A stretch of DNA of 64,000 bases from the NCBI GenBank assembly GCA_031279825.1, contig JAITHT010000046.1, positions 1 through 64,000 of the forward strand, in the 5' to 3' direction. The position numbers and the translations under genes were made by a program. Shown here one piece after another: positions 15,157 through 23,774 of the stretch (position 1 is its first letter; the number at the start of each line of letters is the position of its first letter). A model generated the notes under the pieces. It was not told the DNA's origin and made no database searches. It saw only the letters and a program-made list of their open reading frames with translations. The stretch comes from Desulfovibrio sp. GTDB lineage: Bacteria > Desulfobacterota > Desulfovibrionia > Desulfovibrionales > Desulfovibrionaceae.

Positions 15157-16034
15157 TGCCGGCGTCTATGCTTAAATTCGGTCTGCCCAAAGGTTCTCTC
15201 GAAGAAGCCACCCTGACGTTATTTGACAGGTCAGGCTGGAAAATCTCCATGCGCAACAGGAATTATTTCCCCGCGATTAATGATCCGGAAATGTCCGTAA
15301 GCCTGTGCCGCCCGCAGGAGATGCCCCTCTATGTGGCCGACGGCATTCTGGACGCCGGCCTGACCGGCAAGGACTGGGTGCTGGAAAATAACGCGGATGT
15401 TCAGGTCGTGGCGGATCTGATCTATTCCAAGATGAGCAACCGTCAGGCCCGCTGGGTGCTGGCCGTCGGCGGAGATTCTCCGTACACGAGACCCGAGGAT
15501 CTGGCCGGCAAGCGTGTGGCCACGGAAATCATGGGTTTGACCCGGCGTTATTTCGAGGAACGCAATATTCCGGTCAAAATCAGCTATTCCTGGGGCGCTA
15601 CCGAGGCCAAGGTGGTGGAAGGGCTGGCGGATGCCGTCGTGGAGGTGACCGAAACCGGCGCCACCATTCGGGCGCACGGTTTACGCATCATTGACGAGGT
15701 GCTGGTTACCAATACCCAGCTTATCGCCGGCAAGGACGCATGGGCCGACCCATGGAAGCGCCGTAAGATCGGGCAGATTACCATGCTCCTGCAAGGAGCT
15801 TTGCGGGCGGAATCCATGGTCGGCCTCAAAATGAATGCGCCTACGGCCAATCTGGAAGACATCCTGAAGCTTGTGCCCTCCCTTAATTCGCCCACTATCT
15901 CTAGTCTGCAGGACAAACGCTGGGTATCGCTGGAAATCATCATTGATACCGGCTTTGTGCGCGACTTGATTCCCAGACTGGTGGCGGCGGGCGCCGAGGG
16001 CATTATTGAATACCCTTTGAACAAAGTTATCTGA
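15156..16034 (+). CDS. hisG: ATP phosphoribosyltransferase HisG (long form)
   Basis: The protein is 292 aa, the long HisG form with its C-terminal ACT-like regulatory domain and no need for HisZ. The N-terminal KFGLPKGSLEEATLTLFDR and GLTGKDWVLEN, and the phosphoribosyl-binding VEVTETGATIRAHGLRIID, are typical. The C-terminal domain runs from about 215 to the end. It catalyses the committed step of histidine synthesis and the family is feedback-inhibited by histidine. GAGGAGG lies inside the end of hisI, ahead of the overlapped ATG. Confidence 0.95.
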   Translation: MPASMLKFGLPKGSLEEATLTLFDRSGWKISMRNRNYFPAINDPEMSVSLCRPQEMPLYVADGILDAGLTGKDWVLENNADVQVVADLIYSKMSNRQARWVLAVGGDSPYTRPEDLAGKRVATEIMGLTRRYFEERNIPVKISYSWGATEAKVVEGLADAVVEVTETGATIRAHGLRIIDEVLVTNTQLIAGKDAWADPWKRRKIGQITMLLQGALRAESMVGLKMNAPTANLEDILKLVPSLNSPTISSLQDKRWVSLEIIIDTGFVRDLIPRLVAAGAEGIIEYPLNKVI

Positions 16035-16084
16035 TATGACGGCGGCCGGGCCCGTTATGCCGCGAAATGTTGAGGAGAGATGCC

Positions 16085-16867
16085 ATGGGTGGCGCGAAAA
16101 CCGGGTACGGACGGGGCATGGTGTGGTTTGTCGGCGCCGGTCCCGGCGATCCGGAACTCATTACGGTTAAGGGCCGGCGTTTGATTGCCGAGGCGGATCT
16201 TGTGCTGTATACTGGTTCTCTGGTGCCTTGTTCCATGGTGGCCTGCGCCAAACCCGGCGCCAGGGTGGAAGATTCCTCCGGCATGACCCTGGAAGAAACC
16301 CACGCGCGCATACGCCGGACTGTCTTGTCCGGCCTTATGGTAGCCAGAGTGCATACGGGGGATCCCATGTTGTACGGAGCGGTCCGTGAACAAATGCGTC
16401 TGCTGGATCGGGACGGCATACACTATGCCGTGGTGCCCGGCGTCAGCGCGGTTTTTGCCGCCGCCGCCGCCGCCGGAGTCAGCCTGACCGTGCCTGAACG
16501 GGTGCAGAGCCTGGTTGTGACCCGGCTTGAAGGGAGAACTCCGGTACCCGCAGGGCAGAGGGTGGCTGATTACGTCCGGCACGGCGCTTCCCTTGCCGTA
16601 TATTTATCGGCGGCTTCTCCTGAAGCGCTGGCGGAAGAATTGCGCCGGGGCGGCGCGGAAGAGGATGTGCCCGTTTTGCTGGCGCATCGGGTGGGCCTGC
16701 CCGATGAAAAAATCGTCCCGACAACTCTGCGTGATTTGGAGGAGACGGCGCGCGGGCAGGATATCGGCCGACAGACAGTCTTTCTCGTTTTGCCGGGCGA
16801 AAGGCTGGGAGAAAGCCCTCCGTCGCGTCTTTACGCGCGCGATTTCACGCACGGCCGCCGGCAATGA
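16085..16867 (+). CDS. cbiF: Precorrin-4/cobalt-precorrin-4 C11-methyltransferase
   Basis: The protein is 260 aa. It starts VWFVGAGPGDPELITVKGRRL, the SAM-dependent tetrapyrrole methylase N-terminus. VARVHTGDPMLYGAVREQM and VVPGVSAVFAAAAAAGVSLT are C11-enzyme signatures. It methylates C11 of the corrin precursor. ATG 16085 follows GAGGAGAG; an upstream ATG (16067) would place that site inside the gene. It is 50 bases after hisG, probably in the same transcript. Confidence 0.9.
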   Translation: MGGAKTGYGRGMVWFVGAGPGDPELITVKGRRLIAEADLVLYTGSLVPCSMVACAKPGARVEDSSGMTLEETHARIRRTVLSGLMVARVHTGDPMLYGAVREQMRLLDRDGIHYAVVPGVSAVFAAAAAAGVSLTVPERVQSLVVTRLEGRTPVPAGQRVADYVRHGASLAVYLSAASPEALAEELRRGGAEEDVPVLLAHRVGLPDEKIVPTTLRDLEETARGQDIGRQTVFLVLPGERLGESPPSRLYARDFTHGRRQ

Positions 16868-16975
16868 CCGGCCTGAATTCGTCCTGGCATCGCTTCGGCG
16901 GCGGCTCGCGGCCTGCTGCGCGAATACGCCTCCGTCGGCCTTGTGCGCTACGACACTTGTATTGTTGGAGGATAT

Positions 16976-19114
16976 ATGCGTCTGAAAACGAAAATGCTTT
17001 TGTTTCTCGTTCCGGCTATCATCGTCTGCCTTGCCTCCATTACCACGTATAACCAGGTGCATGTTCGCGAGCAGGCGTGGAATTTTGCCCTGCAGCAGGC
17101 GGGCAATATTGCCGCGAAAGAAATGGAGCCGTTGCGTGATCGCCTGTTGCAGGCTCAAGGCATGCTCAAAAGCATGATTGCCGCATTGGAGAAATTCAAA
17201 AAGGAAAACAGAACCGACAGGGGGTATCTGCGCGATTTGGTCGCCGGTGTGGCCGCGTCCAACAGAAATTTTGTCGGCGCCTGGATGCTGTGGGAACCGA
17301 ACGCCTTTGACGGCAGAGACGCCGAATTTGTGGACAATGAGGATTACGGCAACCAGGAGGGACGCGCTAACGCCTACTGGCTGGATACAAACGGCGAACT
17401 CGCCTACGCGCCGTCGGACAATTACGACGGCGAACCGTACTATACCGTCCCTCAAAGCAAGGGCCGCATGTGCGTTATGCCTCCCTATATTGATGAGGAT
17501 ACGCCCACGAAGATTTTTATGAGCTCTATCGTGATGCCCCTGATTATTGACGGAAAATTCCACGGCGTCGGCGGTATTGATATTGAATTGAAGTCATTGA
17601 GCAATCTCATCGCCAAAGCCGATATTTACGGTACGGGCTATGCCCTGCTGATTTCCGATACGGGCGTTGTCGTGGGCTCTCCGCGCATGGAGGATGTGGG
17701 CAAGAATATCTCCGGGATATTGAGCGAAGAGGCCGTCGCTACGATGCGCGGCGCGGCGGATTCTCAGAAACAGCCGCTGTACAGAGGGAGATCCCTCTTG
17801 AACGACAAGGAGGAGATGCTGTTTTTATCCGTGCCGGTGCGCCTGGATGCCTTTGACGCGCCGTGGAGATTTCTTGTGGCCTTGCCCCTGGATAAGATTA
17901 TGGCCCATGCCGACAGGCAGTTCTATGTCTCCCTGGGAGTTGCCTGCGTGGGTATTCTTGCGTTGTTGCTTCTCGTCTTTGCGGTCGCCGGCAGCGTATC
18001 CCGTTCGATGCAGCGACTTGTTTGCGTTGCCGGCGAAGTGGCCGACGGCAACTATAAGGATTGGAGCGACGGCGGGGGCAATGTCCGGGAATTGCGGGAA
18101 TTGGAGGATTCCTTGCGGCGCATGTTGCGTTCCTTGTTTGACGCCATGCGGCATGCGGAACAGCAGGGGACGGAAGCCCGGCGCGAGGCCGATCGGGCGC
18201 AGGCGGCGGCGCGGGACGTGGAAGAAGCGCAGCGGCATGAGCTTGCCCGCCGGCAGGCCATGCACGATGTGGCCGGCAGGATGGAAGGGGTTGCCGAGGA
18301 CTTGCAGGCCACGTCGGCCGTGCTGGTGGAGAAAATAGGCGCGGCTTTCCTGAATTCGCAGAAGCAGGGAGGTCTTGTGGGTAATGCGGTCCACGCCTCG
18401 TCCCAGATGACTGATTCCACGCGGCAGGTGGCCGCCAATGCCGAAGATGTCGCCGGATTCGCCGCGCGGACTCAGGAGCGCGCCATGCAGGGCGCTGATG
18501 TCGTCAACAACACCATAGAAGCATTTGACGGCATCCATACCTCCACCGAGCGGATAGGCGTCCAGATGCGGGAATTGTCCGCCAGGACGGAAGGCATCGG
18601 GACCATTATCGGCGTGATCAGCGAAATTGCCGATCAGACCAACCTCCTGGCTCTGAACGCCGCGATTGAAGCGGCCCGGGCCGGCGAAGCCGGACGCGGC
18701 TTCGCCGTTGTCGCGGACGAGGTGCGCAAACTGGCGGAAAAGACCATGTTGGCTACACGCCAGGTGGATAGCGCTATAAGCGGTATTCAGACCAGCATGA
18801 ATGAAAGCCTTGAGGGAGTGAAACGAGCTGTGGAATCCGTGGGAAATACGGTGGAAGTCAGCCGGGAGGCGCGTTCTTCCCTGCAGGATATCGTGTCTTT
18901 GGTGCAGGCCATGAGCAGCCAGATTCAGGGCATAGCTTCCCTGTGCCAGGAGCAGTCCGTCGCAAGCCTGAGTATATCAAAACTGATGAACGATTTGGAC
19001 GAATTAAGCAAATCAGCCGCCTGCGCCATGGAAGACGGTTCTCAGGCGGCGGCCGAACTGCCCCCTCAGGCCAAAAAGCTGGGAGAGCTTGTCCATGCCC
19101 TGACGCAGAAGTAA
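16976..19114 (+). CDS. Methyl-accepting chemotaxis protein with periplasmic Cache domain
   Basis: The protein is 712 aa. TM1 is at residues about 7-25, followed by a 280-residue periplasmic dCache/PDC-type sensor domain ([56 protein letters not shown]). TM2 at about 320-342 leads to HAMP-like sequence and a coiled, Glu/Arg-rich linker. The signalling hairpin ([20 protein letters not shown] then [17 protein letters not shown]) is near 550-595. It controls CheA-type kinases in response to a small periplasmic ligand. Cache receptors often sense amino or organic acids, but the ligand is unknown. ATG 16976 follows TTGGAGG. Confidence 0.92.
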   Translation: MRLKTKMLLFLVPAIIVCLASITTYNQVHVREQAWNFALQQAGNIAAKEMEPLRDRLLQAQGMLKSMIAALEKFKKENRTDRGYLRDLVAGVAASNRNFVGAWMLWEPNAFDGRDAEFVDNEDYGNQEGRANAYWLDTNGELAYAPSDNYDGEPYYTVPQSKGRMCVMPPYIDEDTPTKIFMSSIVMPLIIDGKFHGVGGIDIELKSLSNLIAKADIYGTGYALLISDTGVVVGSPRMEDVGKNISGILSEEAVATMRGAADSQKQPLYRGRSLLNDKEEMLFLSVPVRLDAFDAPWRFLVALPLDKIMAHADRQFYVSLGVACVGILALLLLVFAVAGSVSRSMQRLVCVAGEVADGNYKDWSDGGGNVRELRELEDSLRRMLRSLFDAMRHAEQQGTEARREADRAQAAARDVEEAQRHELARRQAMHDVAGRMEGVAEDLQATSAVLVEKIGAAFLNSQKQGGLVGNAVHASSQMTDSTRQVAANAEDVAGFAARTQERAMQGADVVNNTIEAFDGIHTSTERIGVQMRELSARTEGIGTIIGVISEIADQTNLLALNAAIEAARAGEAGRGFAVVADEVRKLAEKTMLATRQVDSAISGIQTSMNESLEGVKRAVESVGNTVEVSREARSSLQDIVSLVQAMSSQIQGIASLCQEQSVASLSISKLMNDLDELSKSAACAMEDGSQAAAELPPQAKKLGELVHALTQK

Positions 19115-19205
19115 ATGCGGCGGGTAATGGTATGTCGACACAAAGCGTGCCGGAAGCTCTCCGTTTCCGTATCGCTTTTCACCCTAAATAAACGTGAGGT
19201 GACGT

Positions 19206-20267
19206 ATGAAAGGTTTCGCTATGCTTGGTATCGGCAAGACAGGTTGGATAACCAAAGACAAGCCGGCTTGCGGTCCTCTGGATGCCGTGGTGCGTCCCAT
19301 CGCCATCGCGCCTTGTACCTCTGACGTGCATACGGTGTGGGAAGGGGCCATCGGCGAGCGCAGCAATTTGATTCTCGGACACGAAGGCGTTGCGGAGGTG
19401 GTGGAAACTGGCTCCATGGTCAAGGATTTCAAAAAGGGAGACAGAGTTATCATCCCGGCTATCACTCCGGACTGGAGCGCCGTGGAATCTCAGGAGGGGT
19501 ATTCCACCCACTCCGGCGGGCTGTTGAACGGCTGGAAATTTTCCAATTCCAAAGACGGAGTGTTCGGCGAATTCTTTCACGTCAACGACGCGGACGGCAA
19601 TCTGGCTATCCTGCCCAAGGGCCTTGATCCGTGCTCGGCGACCATGCTCAGCGACATGGTGCCTACCGGCGTTCATGGGGCGGAACTGGCCGATGTGCAG
19701 TTTGGAGATGACGTGGCCGTCATAGGCATCGGTCCGGTGGGGCTGATGGCGGTTGCCGCCGCGGTTCTGCGCGGCGCGGCGCGCGTATTCGCCGTGGGTT
19801 CCCGCGCCGTATGCGTTGATGTGGCCAAAAAATACGGCGCTACGGATATCGTCAATTATCGCGACGGCGGCATTGTTGAGCAAATCATGGAAATGACTGG
19901 AAAAAAAGGCGTTGACAGGGTCATTATCGCCGGCGGCGACGTCAACACCATGATTGAAGCCATCACCATACTCAAGCCGGGCGGCCGCGTCGGCAACGTC
20001 AATTACCTGGGTGCCGGGGATCATGTGCTGATTCCTCGCCTTGAATGGGGCTGCGGCATGAGCCACAAGCAGATCCATTGCGGTCTCATGCCCGGCGGCC
20101 GCCGCCGCATGGAAAAGCTGGCCGCTCTGCTTGTCACCAAGCGTCTTGACCCCTCCCTCATGCTCACGCACCGTTTCCATGGTTTGGAAGCGGTGGAGCC
20201 CGCCCTGATGCTGATGAAAGACAAACCCAGAGATCTCATCAAGCCGGTGGTGCTGGTGGACAAGTAG
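19206..20267 (+). CDS. NADP-dependent secondary alcohol dehydrogenase
   Basis: The protein is 353 aa and closely follows the clostridial/Thermoanaerobacter isopropanol dehydrogenase pattern. The catalytic zinc ligands are C37, H59 and D150 (with E60), at exactly the expected positions. The NADP-selecting residues G198-S199-R200 and Y218 are kept, and the structural-zinc cysteines are absent. It interconverts secondary alcohols and ketones in the cytoplasm. It is a single gene with an adjacent family R repeat and a terminator shared with icd. Such enzymes are common in clostridia, so transfer is possible. Confidence 0.92.
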   Translation: MKGFAMLGIGKTGWITKDKPACGPLDAVVRPIAIAPCTSDVHTVWEGAIGERSNLILGHEGVAEVVETGSMVKDFKKGDRVIIPAITPDWSAVESQEGYSTHSGGLLNGWKFSNSKDGVFGEFFHVNDADGNLAILPKGLDPCSATMLSDMVPTGVHGAELADVQFGDDVAVIGIGPVGLMAVAAAVLRGAARVFAVGSRAVCVDVAKKYGATDIVNYRDGGIVEQIMEMTGKKGVDRVIIAGGDVNTMIEAITILKPGGRVGNVNYLGAGDHVLIPRLEWGCGMSHKQIHCGLMPGGRRRMEKLAALLVTKRLDPSLMLTHRFHGLEAVEPALMLMKDKPRDLIKPVVLVDK

Positions 20268-20290
20268 AGAATATCGCCCGATTGCGTCGT

Positions 20291-20420
20291 TAGAGCATTT
20301 TCACTTTGAAAATGCTCTGGCAACCGGCAGCGTAAGCGCCGGACCTCGTGCACGAGGAGTAGGCGAAACGTATTTTCGCCGAGGGCGACGAGTGCAACGT
20401 TTCAAAGGTAATCTGCTCTA
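20291..20420 (+). repeat. Family R inverted-repeat element, full copy
   Basis: The 130 bp element begins TAGAGCATTTTCACTTTGAA and ends in the inverted counterpart TTTCAAAGGTAATCTGCTCTA. Inside are a perfect left-end hairpin (AGAGCATTTTC/GAAAATGCTCT), CCGGC-AGCGTAAGC-GCCGG, CTCGTGCACGAG and GGCGAAAACGTATTTTCGCC-like stems. Nearly the same sequence appears at 61914-62043 and 62176-62295. It has no coding capacity. Confidence 0.75.
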
Positions 20421-20429
20421 CATCTAAGA

Positions 20430-20460
20430 GACCCGGGGAGGTTCCGCCTCCCCGGGTCTT
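20430..20460. terminator. Bidirectional terminator between adh and icd
   Basis: GACCCGGGGAGG (20430-20441) and CCTCCCCGGGTC (20447-20458) form a perfect 12-base stem with a five-base loop, between two convergent genes. The T run is short in both directions. Confidence 0.7.
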
Positions 20461-20461
20461 G

Positions 20462-21676
20462 CTACATCAAAGCGCAGATTCTTTCAGCGAAACGGGAGCA
20501 GGAAACCTCGCGCGCGCCGTGCATCTGCCGGGCAAGATCGTAGGTGACGTCTCCCGCGGCCACGGCTTTGGCCAGACCGGCGCGCACCAGTTCGGCCGCT
20601 TCTTTCCATTCCATAAAATCCAGCATCATGGCTCCGGAAAGAATGAGCGAACCGGGATTAACCTTGTCCAGCCCCGCGTATTTGGGCGCGGTGCCGTGCG
20701 TTGCTTCAAACACGGCGTAGTCGTCCCCGATATTGCCGCCCGGAGCCATACCGAGGCCGCCGACCATGGCCGCCAGGGCGTCGGACATATAATCGCCGTT
20801 GAGGTTGGGCATAGCCAGTACGCTGTATTCGGCGGGGCGGAGTAAAATTTGCTGAAACATGGCATCGGCGATGCGATCCTTAATGACGATTTTGCCGGCG
20901 GGAATAATGCCGCCGTGTTTTGCGGACAGTTCAGCCTCCGTCACCACGCGATCGGCGAATTCTTCGGCCGCGAGTTCATAACCCCAGCGGCAGAATGCCC
21001 CTTCGGTGAACTTCATGATATTGCCCTTGTGCACCATGGTGACGCTCTCTCTGCCGTTGAGCAGCGCGTACTGAATGGCCTTGCGTACGAGGCGCTGTGT
21101 GCCGAATTTGCTGATGGGTTTGATGCCTATGCCCGATCCCTCGCGAATGTCGCGGCCGCTGATTTTTTTCACAAGCTCGGCGATTTGCCGGGATTCCGGC
21201 GTGCCGCTCTCCCATTCCAGACCTACGTAAACATCTTCCGTATTTTCGCGAAAGATAACCATATCCACATCTTCCGGCTTCTTCATGGGACTGGGGACGC
21301 CGGGAATATAGCGCGTCGGACGCACGCAGGAGTATAGATCAAGGGCCAGACGCAGTGCGACGTTGACGCTACGGATACCCTTGCCCACAGGAGTCTGCAG
21401 GGGACCTTTGATCGCCACCCTGTAAGTGCGGATGGCTTCAAGGGTTTTTTCCGGCAGGGATTCTCCTGTGTCAAGAAAGCACTTCTCCCCGGCGGGCAGT
21501 TCAAGCCAGGTGACGGCGCGTTTACCTTGATAGGCTTTACGTACGGCTTCATCAAGGGTCAGGGCGGCGGCTTTCCATATGTCCGGACCGGTGCCGTCGC
21601 CGGGAAGGCAGGGAATGGTCGGTCTGTCCGGCGTGAGCACGGCGCCTGAAGGGCTGATGTGAATGATATCCGTCAT
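20462..21676 (-). CDS. icd: NADP-dependent isocitrate dehydrogenase
   Basis: The protein is 404 aa. Signatures include [36 protein letters not shown] with the isocitrate-binding Ser/Asn/Arg set, [15 protein letters not shown], and the nucleotide-site [17 protein letters not shown] that favours NADP. It oxidises isocitrate to 2-oxoglutarate and CO2 in the cytoplasm. ATG 21676 is nine bases after AGGAG; the frame to 21751 extends without family-like sequence. It shares the terminator at 20430-20460 with the convergent alcohol dehydrogenase. Confidence 0.95.
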   Translation of the reverse strand: MTDIIHISPSGAVLTPDRPTIPCLPGDGTGPDIWKAAALTLDEAVRKAYQGKRAVTWLELPAGEKCFLDTGESLPEKTLEAIRTYRVAIKGPLQTPVGKGIRSVNVALRLALDLYSCVRPTRYIPGVPSPMKKPEDVDMVIFRENTEDVYVGLEWESGTPESRQIAELVKKISGRDIREGSGIGIKPISKFGTQRLVRKAIQYALLNGRESVTMVHKGNIMKFTEGAFCRWGYELAAEEFADRVVTEAELSAKHGGIIPAGKIVIKDRIADAMFQQILLRPAEYSVLAMPNLNGDYMSDALAAMVGGLGMAPGGNIGDDYAVFEATHGTAPKYAGLDKVNPGSLILSGAMMLDFMEWKEAAELVRAGLAKAVAAGDVTYDLARQMHGAREVSCSRFAERICALM

Positions 21677-22247
21677 GGTCGCTTTCTCCTGTAGCTTGTT
21701 TATCGATATATTTGAACACGCGGCGTGAGGCTCGTGTTTCGCGCGGGCCATACCGCTGTCGCGTAAAGCGCCTGCATGGCGTCGTTATCGGTCAGAAGCT
21801 GATACTGCATATTTATGTCCGGGTAAACCCTTCCTGCTCCCTGCTTTGCCTTACTTTTGCGCCATCCGTCCCGATGCCCCGCGCGGATACTCGAATGTTC
21901 CGCCGGCATCGGTCGTCGCCGGGGCGGCCTTTACGCCATTGCCGCTCCTTTTGAAAATCGACTTTTTTTTACTTTTGGGCTATTCTTTAAAAAGCGTCTG
22001 TAAACCCATAGTTGCGCAATACGCCCGGCGACCCCTGACCGTCGCGTCGCCGGAATATCTGCAGCAGAGTAACTGTGAAACGCTGCACCCGTCGTTGACG
22101 GCGAAAACAATGTTTGCCCGCTCTTCGTGCGCGCACGTCAGCGCGTATACTGTCGGTTGACAGAGCATTTTCGCAGTGAAACCGCTCCGGTTTCGGCGTT
22201 TCTGACGCGCGAGGGGATGCATATACGTACTGAAAAGGAGTTGCGCC
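21677..22247. other. Intergenic region between icd and chaN
   Basis: Divergent promoter region for icd (left) and the ChaN gene (right). No gene is supported. It contains the family R repeat at 22062-22188 and an AT-rich segment near 21958-21995 (ACTTTTTTTTACTTTTGGGC). Clear -35/-10 pairs could not be assigned. Confidence 0.4.
22062..22188 (-). repeat. Family R inverted-repeat element, diverged full copy (reverse)
   Basis: On the plus strand it runs AGCAGAGTAACTGTGAAACG ... GGCGAAAACAATGTTTGCC ... CGGTTGACAGAGCATTTTCG ... CCGCTCC. This is the reverse complement of the element at 20291-20420 with many changes. The stems remain recognisable. It lies 60 bases before the chaN start. Confidence 0.5.
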
Positions 22248-23633
22248 ATGCCGCAGGATACACCTGGTTCGCGTGTGCGGTCCGCTACGGGAATGGCGGC
22301 CTTTTGGCCCTTGCTGTTGTGTTGCTTTGTCGTGCTGACCGGAGGATGCGCCGGTAAAAACGGAAGAACGGCGGATGTGCCGGACGACAAGGCGAGCATC
22401 CGTTTTGTCCTGCCTGACGGAAGTCTTGCGGGCGAACGGGATATGCTCGCCCTTGTCGGCGAGGTCGACTATATCCTGTTGGGAGAAGTGCACGATAATC
22501 CCGTTGATCACAAAGCTCAGGCGGCATTTATCGACTTGGCGGTGCGCAAGGGCGGCGTTCGTCCTTTGCTCGGCTTGGAGATGCTGCCGCGCAGGTATTA
22601 CGATTTTTCACTGGCGGCCTTCGGCAAAGGGCAGATTTCCCTTGACGATTTGCCTGAAGCTCTTAATTGGAAGAATACTTGGGGCTATGATTTTGCTTTG
22701 TATCAACCTGTTTTTGAAACCGCCAGGAAGTACGGTCTGCAAATATACGGACTGAATCTGCCTGAGGCGGTGCGCCGGAGCGTAAGCCGCAAAGGTCTTG
22801 CCGGTTTGAGCGCAGTTGAAAAGAAAGAACTGCCCGCACGTATTATCCCCCCCCAAGCGGCGCAGATGGAAAAATTACTGGCGGTTTTTCGTATGCACGG
22901 AGGTATGAAAAGAGAGCGTCCCGGCGTTCCGGCGGCGGCATCCCTCTCAGGTGCGGAAGAGGGGCGGCGCAGGGTACTTCCCGTTGCGGAACGCGCGGCG
23001 CCGGAAGGGACGAGTACCCCTTACCGGCACGATCTGCCCGAGAAGGGAGGCGCAGGGATCGCGTCGGCGGCGGTGCAGGGGCTTGACCGTTTTATCCTTA
23101 TACAAAGTCTGTGGGACAGCACCATGGCCGAACAGGCGGTGACGATCCGGCGGACGCTGCGCCGGCGGCAACAAAAACAGTCGTCGCGCATACGGCCACT
23201 GCCGATGATCATCCTGGCCGGAGCCGGTCATGTGGAACACGGGTACGGCATCGCCTCCCGTATCAAGGCGCTGGAGCCGGGAGCGCGCATCGCGCTGGGG
23301 GTCCCTTTTTCGGGAGAAAGGCCCGAACCCGGAGCGGCGGATATCTATTATTACAGCGAAGCGCGTTCGCACAACCCGTTGGGCTTCATCTTTGCCGGAA
23401 GCGACGGAGGAATGCTGATAGTCAGGGTCGTTCCGGGATCGCGGGCTGAAGCGGCGGGGATGCGCGCAGGGGACAAGATTATCTGGGCGGACGAGATTCC
23501 TGTCCGTTCTTCCTCCGATTTGCATAAGGCCGCCATGCAGGCGAAACGCCAAAAACGTCCCTTGCGTTTTATTCTGGAAAGAGGCGGGGCTACGCTGCAG
23601 GTGCACATGCCGGCTCCCGAGAGCCGGGTGTAG
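22248..23633 (+). CDS. ChaN-type lipoprotein with C-terminal PDZ domain
   Basis: The protein is 461 aa. The signal peptide ends in a lipobox, VVLTGGC, with Cys34 as lipid site. The ChaN/heme-binding uptake fold starts at EVDYILLGEVHDNPVDHKAQ and includes LLGLEMLPRRYYD and a late LAGAGHVEHGYGIASRI. Residues about 215-275 are a charged, low-complexity insertion. The last 80 residues (LGFIFAGSDGGMLIVRVVPGSRAEAAGMRAGDKIIWADEIP) are a PDZ domain. ChaN proteins bind heme and dimerise at the membrane; the PDZ domain may bind a partner or peptide. No heme transporter is adjacent. Confidence 0.82.
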   Translation: MPQDTPGSRVRSATGMAAFWPLLLCCFVVLTGGCAGKNGRTADVPDDKASIRFVLPDGSLAGERDMLALVGEVDYILLGEVHDNPVDHKAQAAFIDLAVRKGGVRPLLGLEMLPRRYYDFSLAAFGKGQISLDDLPEALNWKNTWGYDFALYQPVFETARKYGLQIYGLNLPEAVRRSVSRKGLAGLSAVEKKELPARIIPPQAAQMEKLLAVFRMHGGMKRERPGVPAAASLSGAEEGRRRVLPVAERAAPEGTSTPYRHDLPEKGGAGIASAAVQGLDRFILIQSLWDSTMAEQAVTIRRTLRRRQQKQSSRIRPLPMIILAGAGHVEHGYGIASRIKALEPGARIALGVPFSGERPEPGAADIYYYSEARSHNPLGFIFAGSDGGMLIVRVVPGSRAEAAGMRAGDKIIWADEIPVRSSSDLHKAAMQAKRQKRPLRFILERGGATLQVHMPAPESRV

Positions 23634-23640
23634 TGGGAGT

Positions 23641-23664
23641 CGTCTCATACCCCCATGTGAGACG
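23641..23664 (+). terminator. Hairpin after the ChaN gene
   Basis: CGTCTCA and TGAGACG are perfect arms with a ten-base loop, eight bases after the stop codon. There is no T run, so termination by this hairpin alone is uncertain. Confidence 0.35.
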
Positions 23665-23774
23665 GCTTGCGGCCATGCTCGCTGGCGCGAAATTTGCAAA
23701 ATATTTTTTGTGCCATCAGGACTTTTGACGCACGCGGGAGTACCATCCCGCAACCATTATAAGCGAGAAGACAT

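Noticed and set aside
16604-17563. 319-codon minus-strand frame across cbiF and the chemoreceptor
   Set aside because: Crosses two well-supported genes on the other strand; no domain signal.
19179-20180. 333-codon minus-strand frame opposite the alcohol dehydrogenase
   Set aside because: Mirror frame of a gene with all catalytic residues in place.
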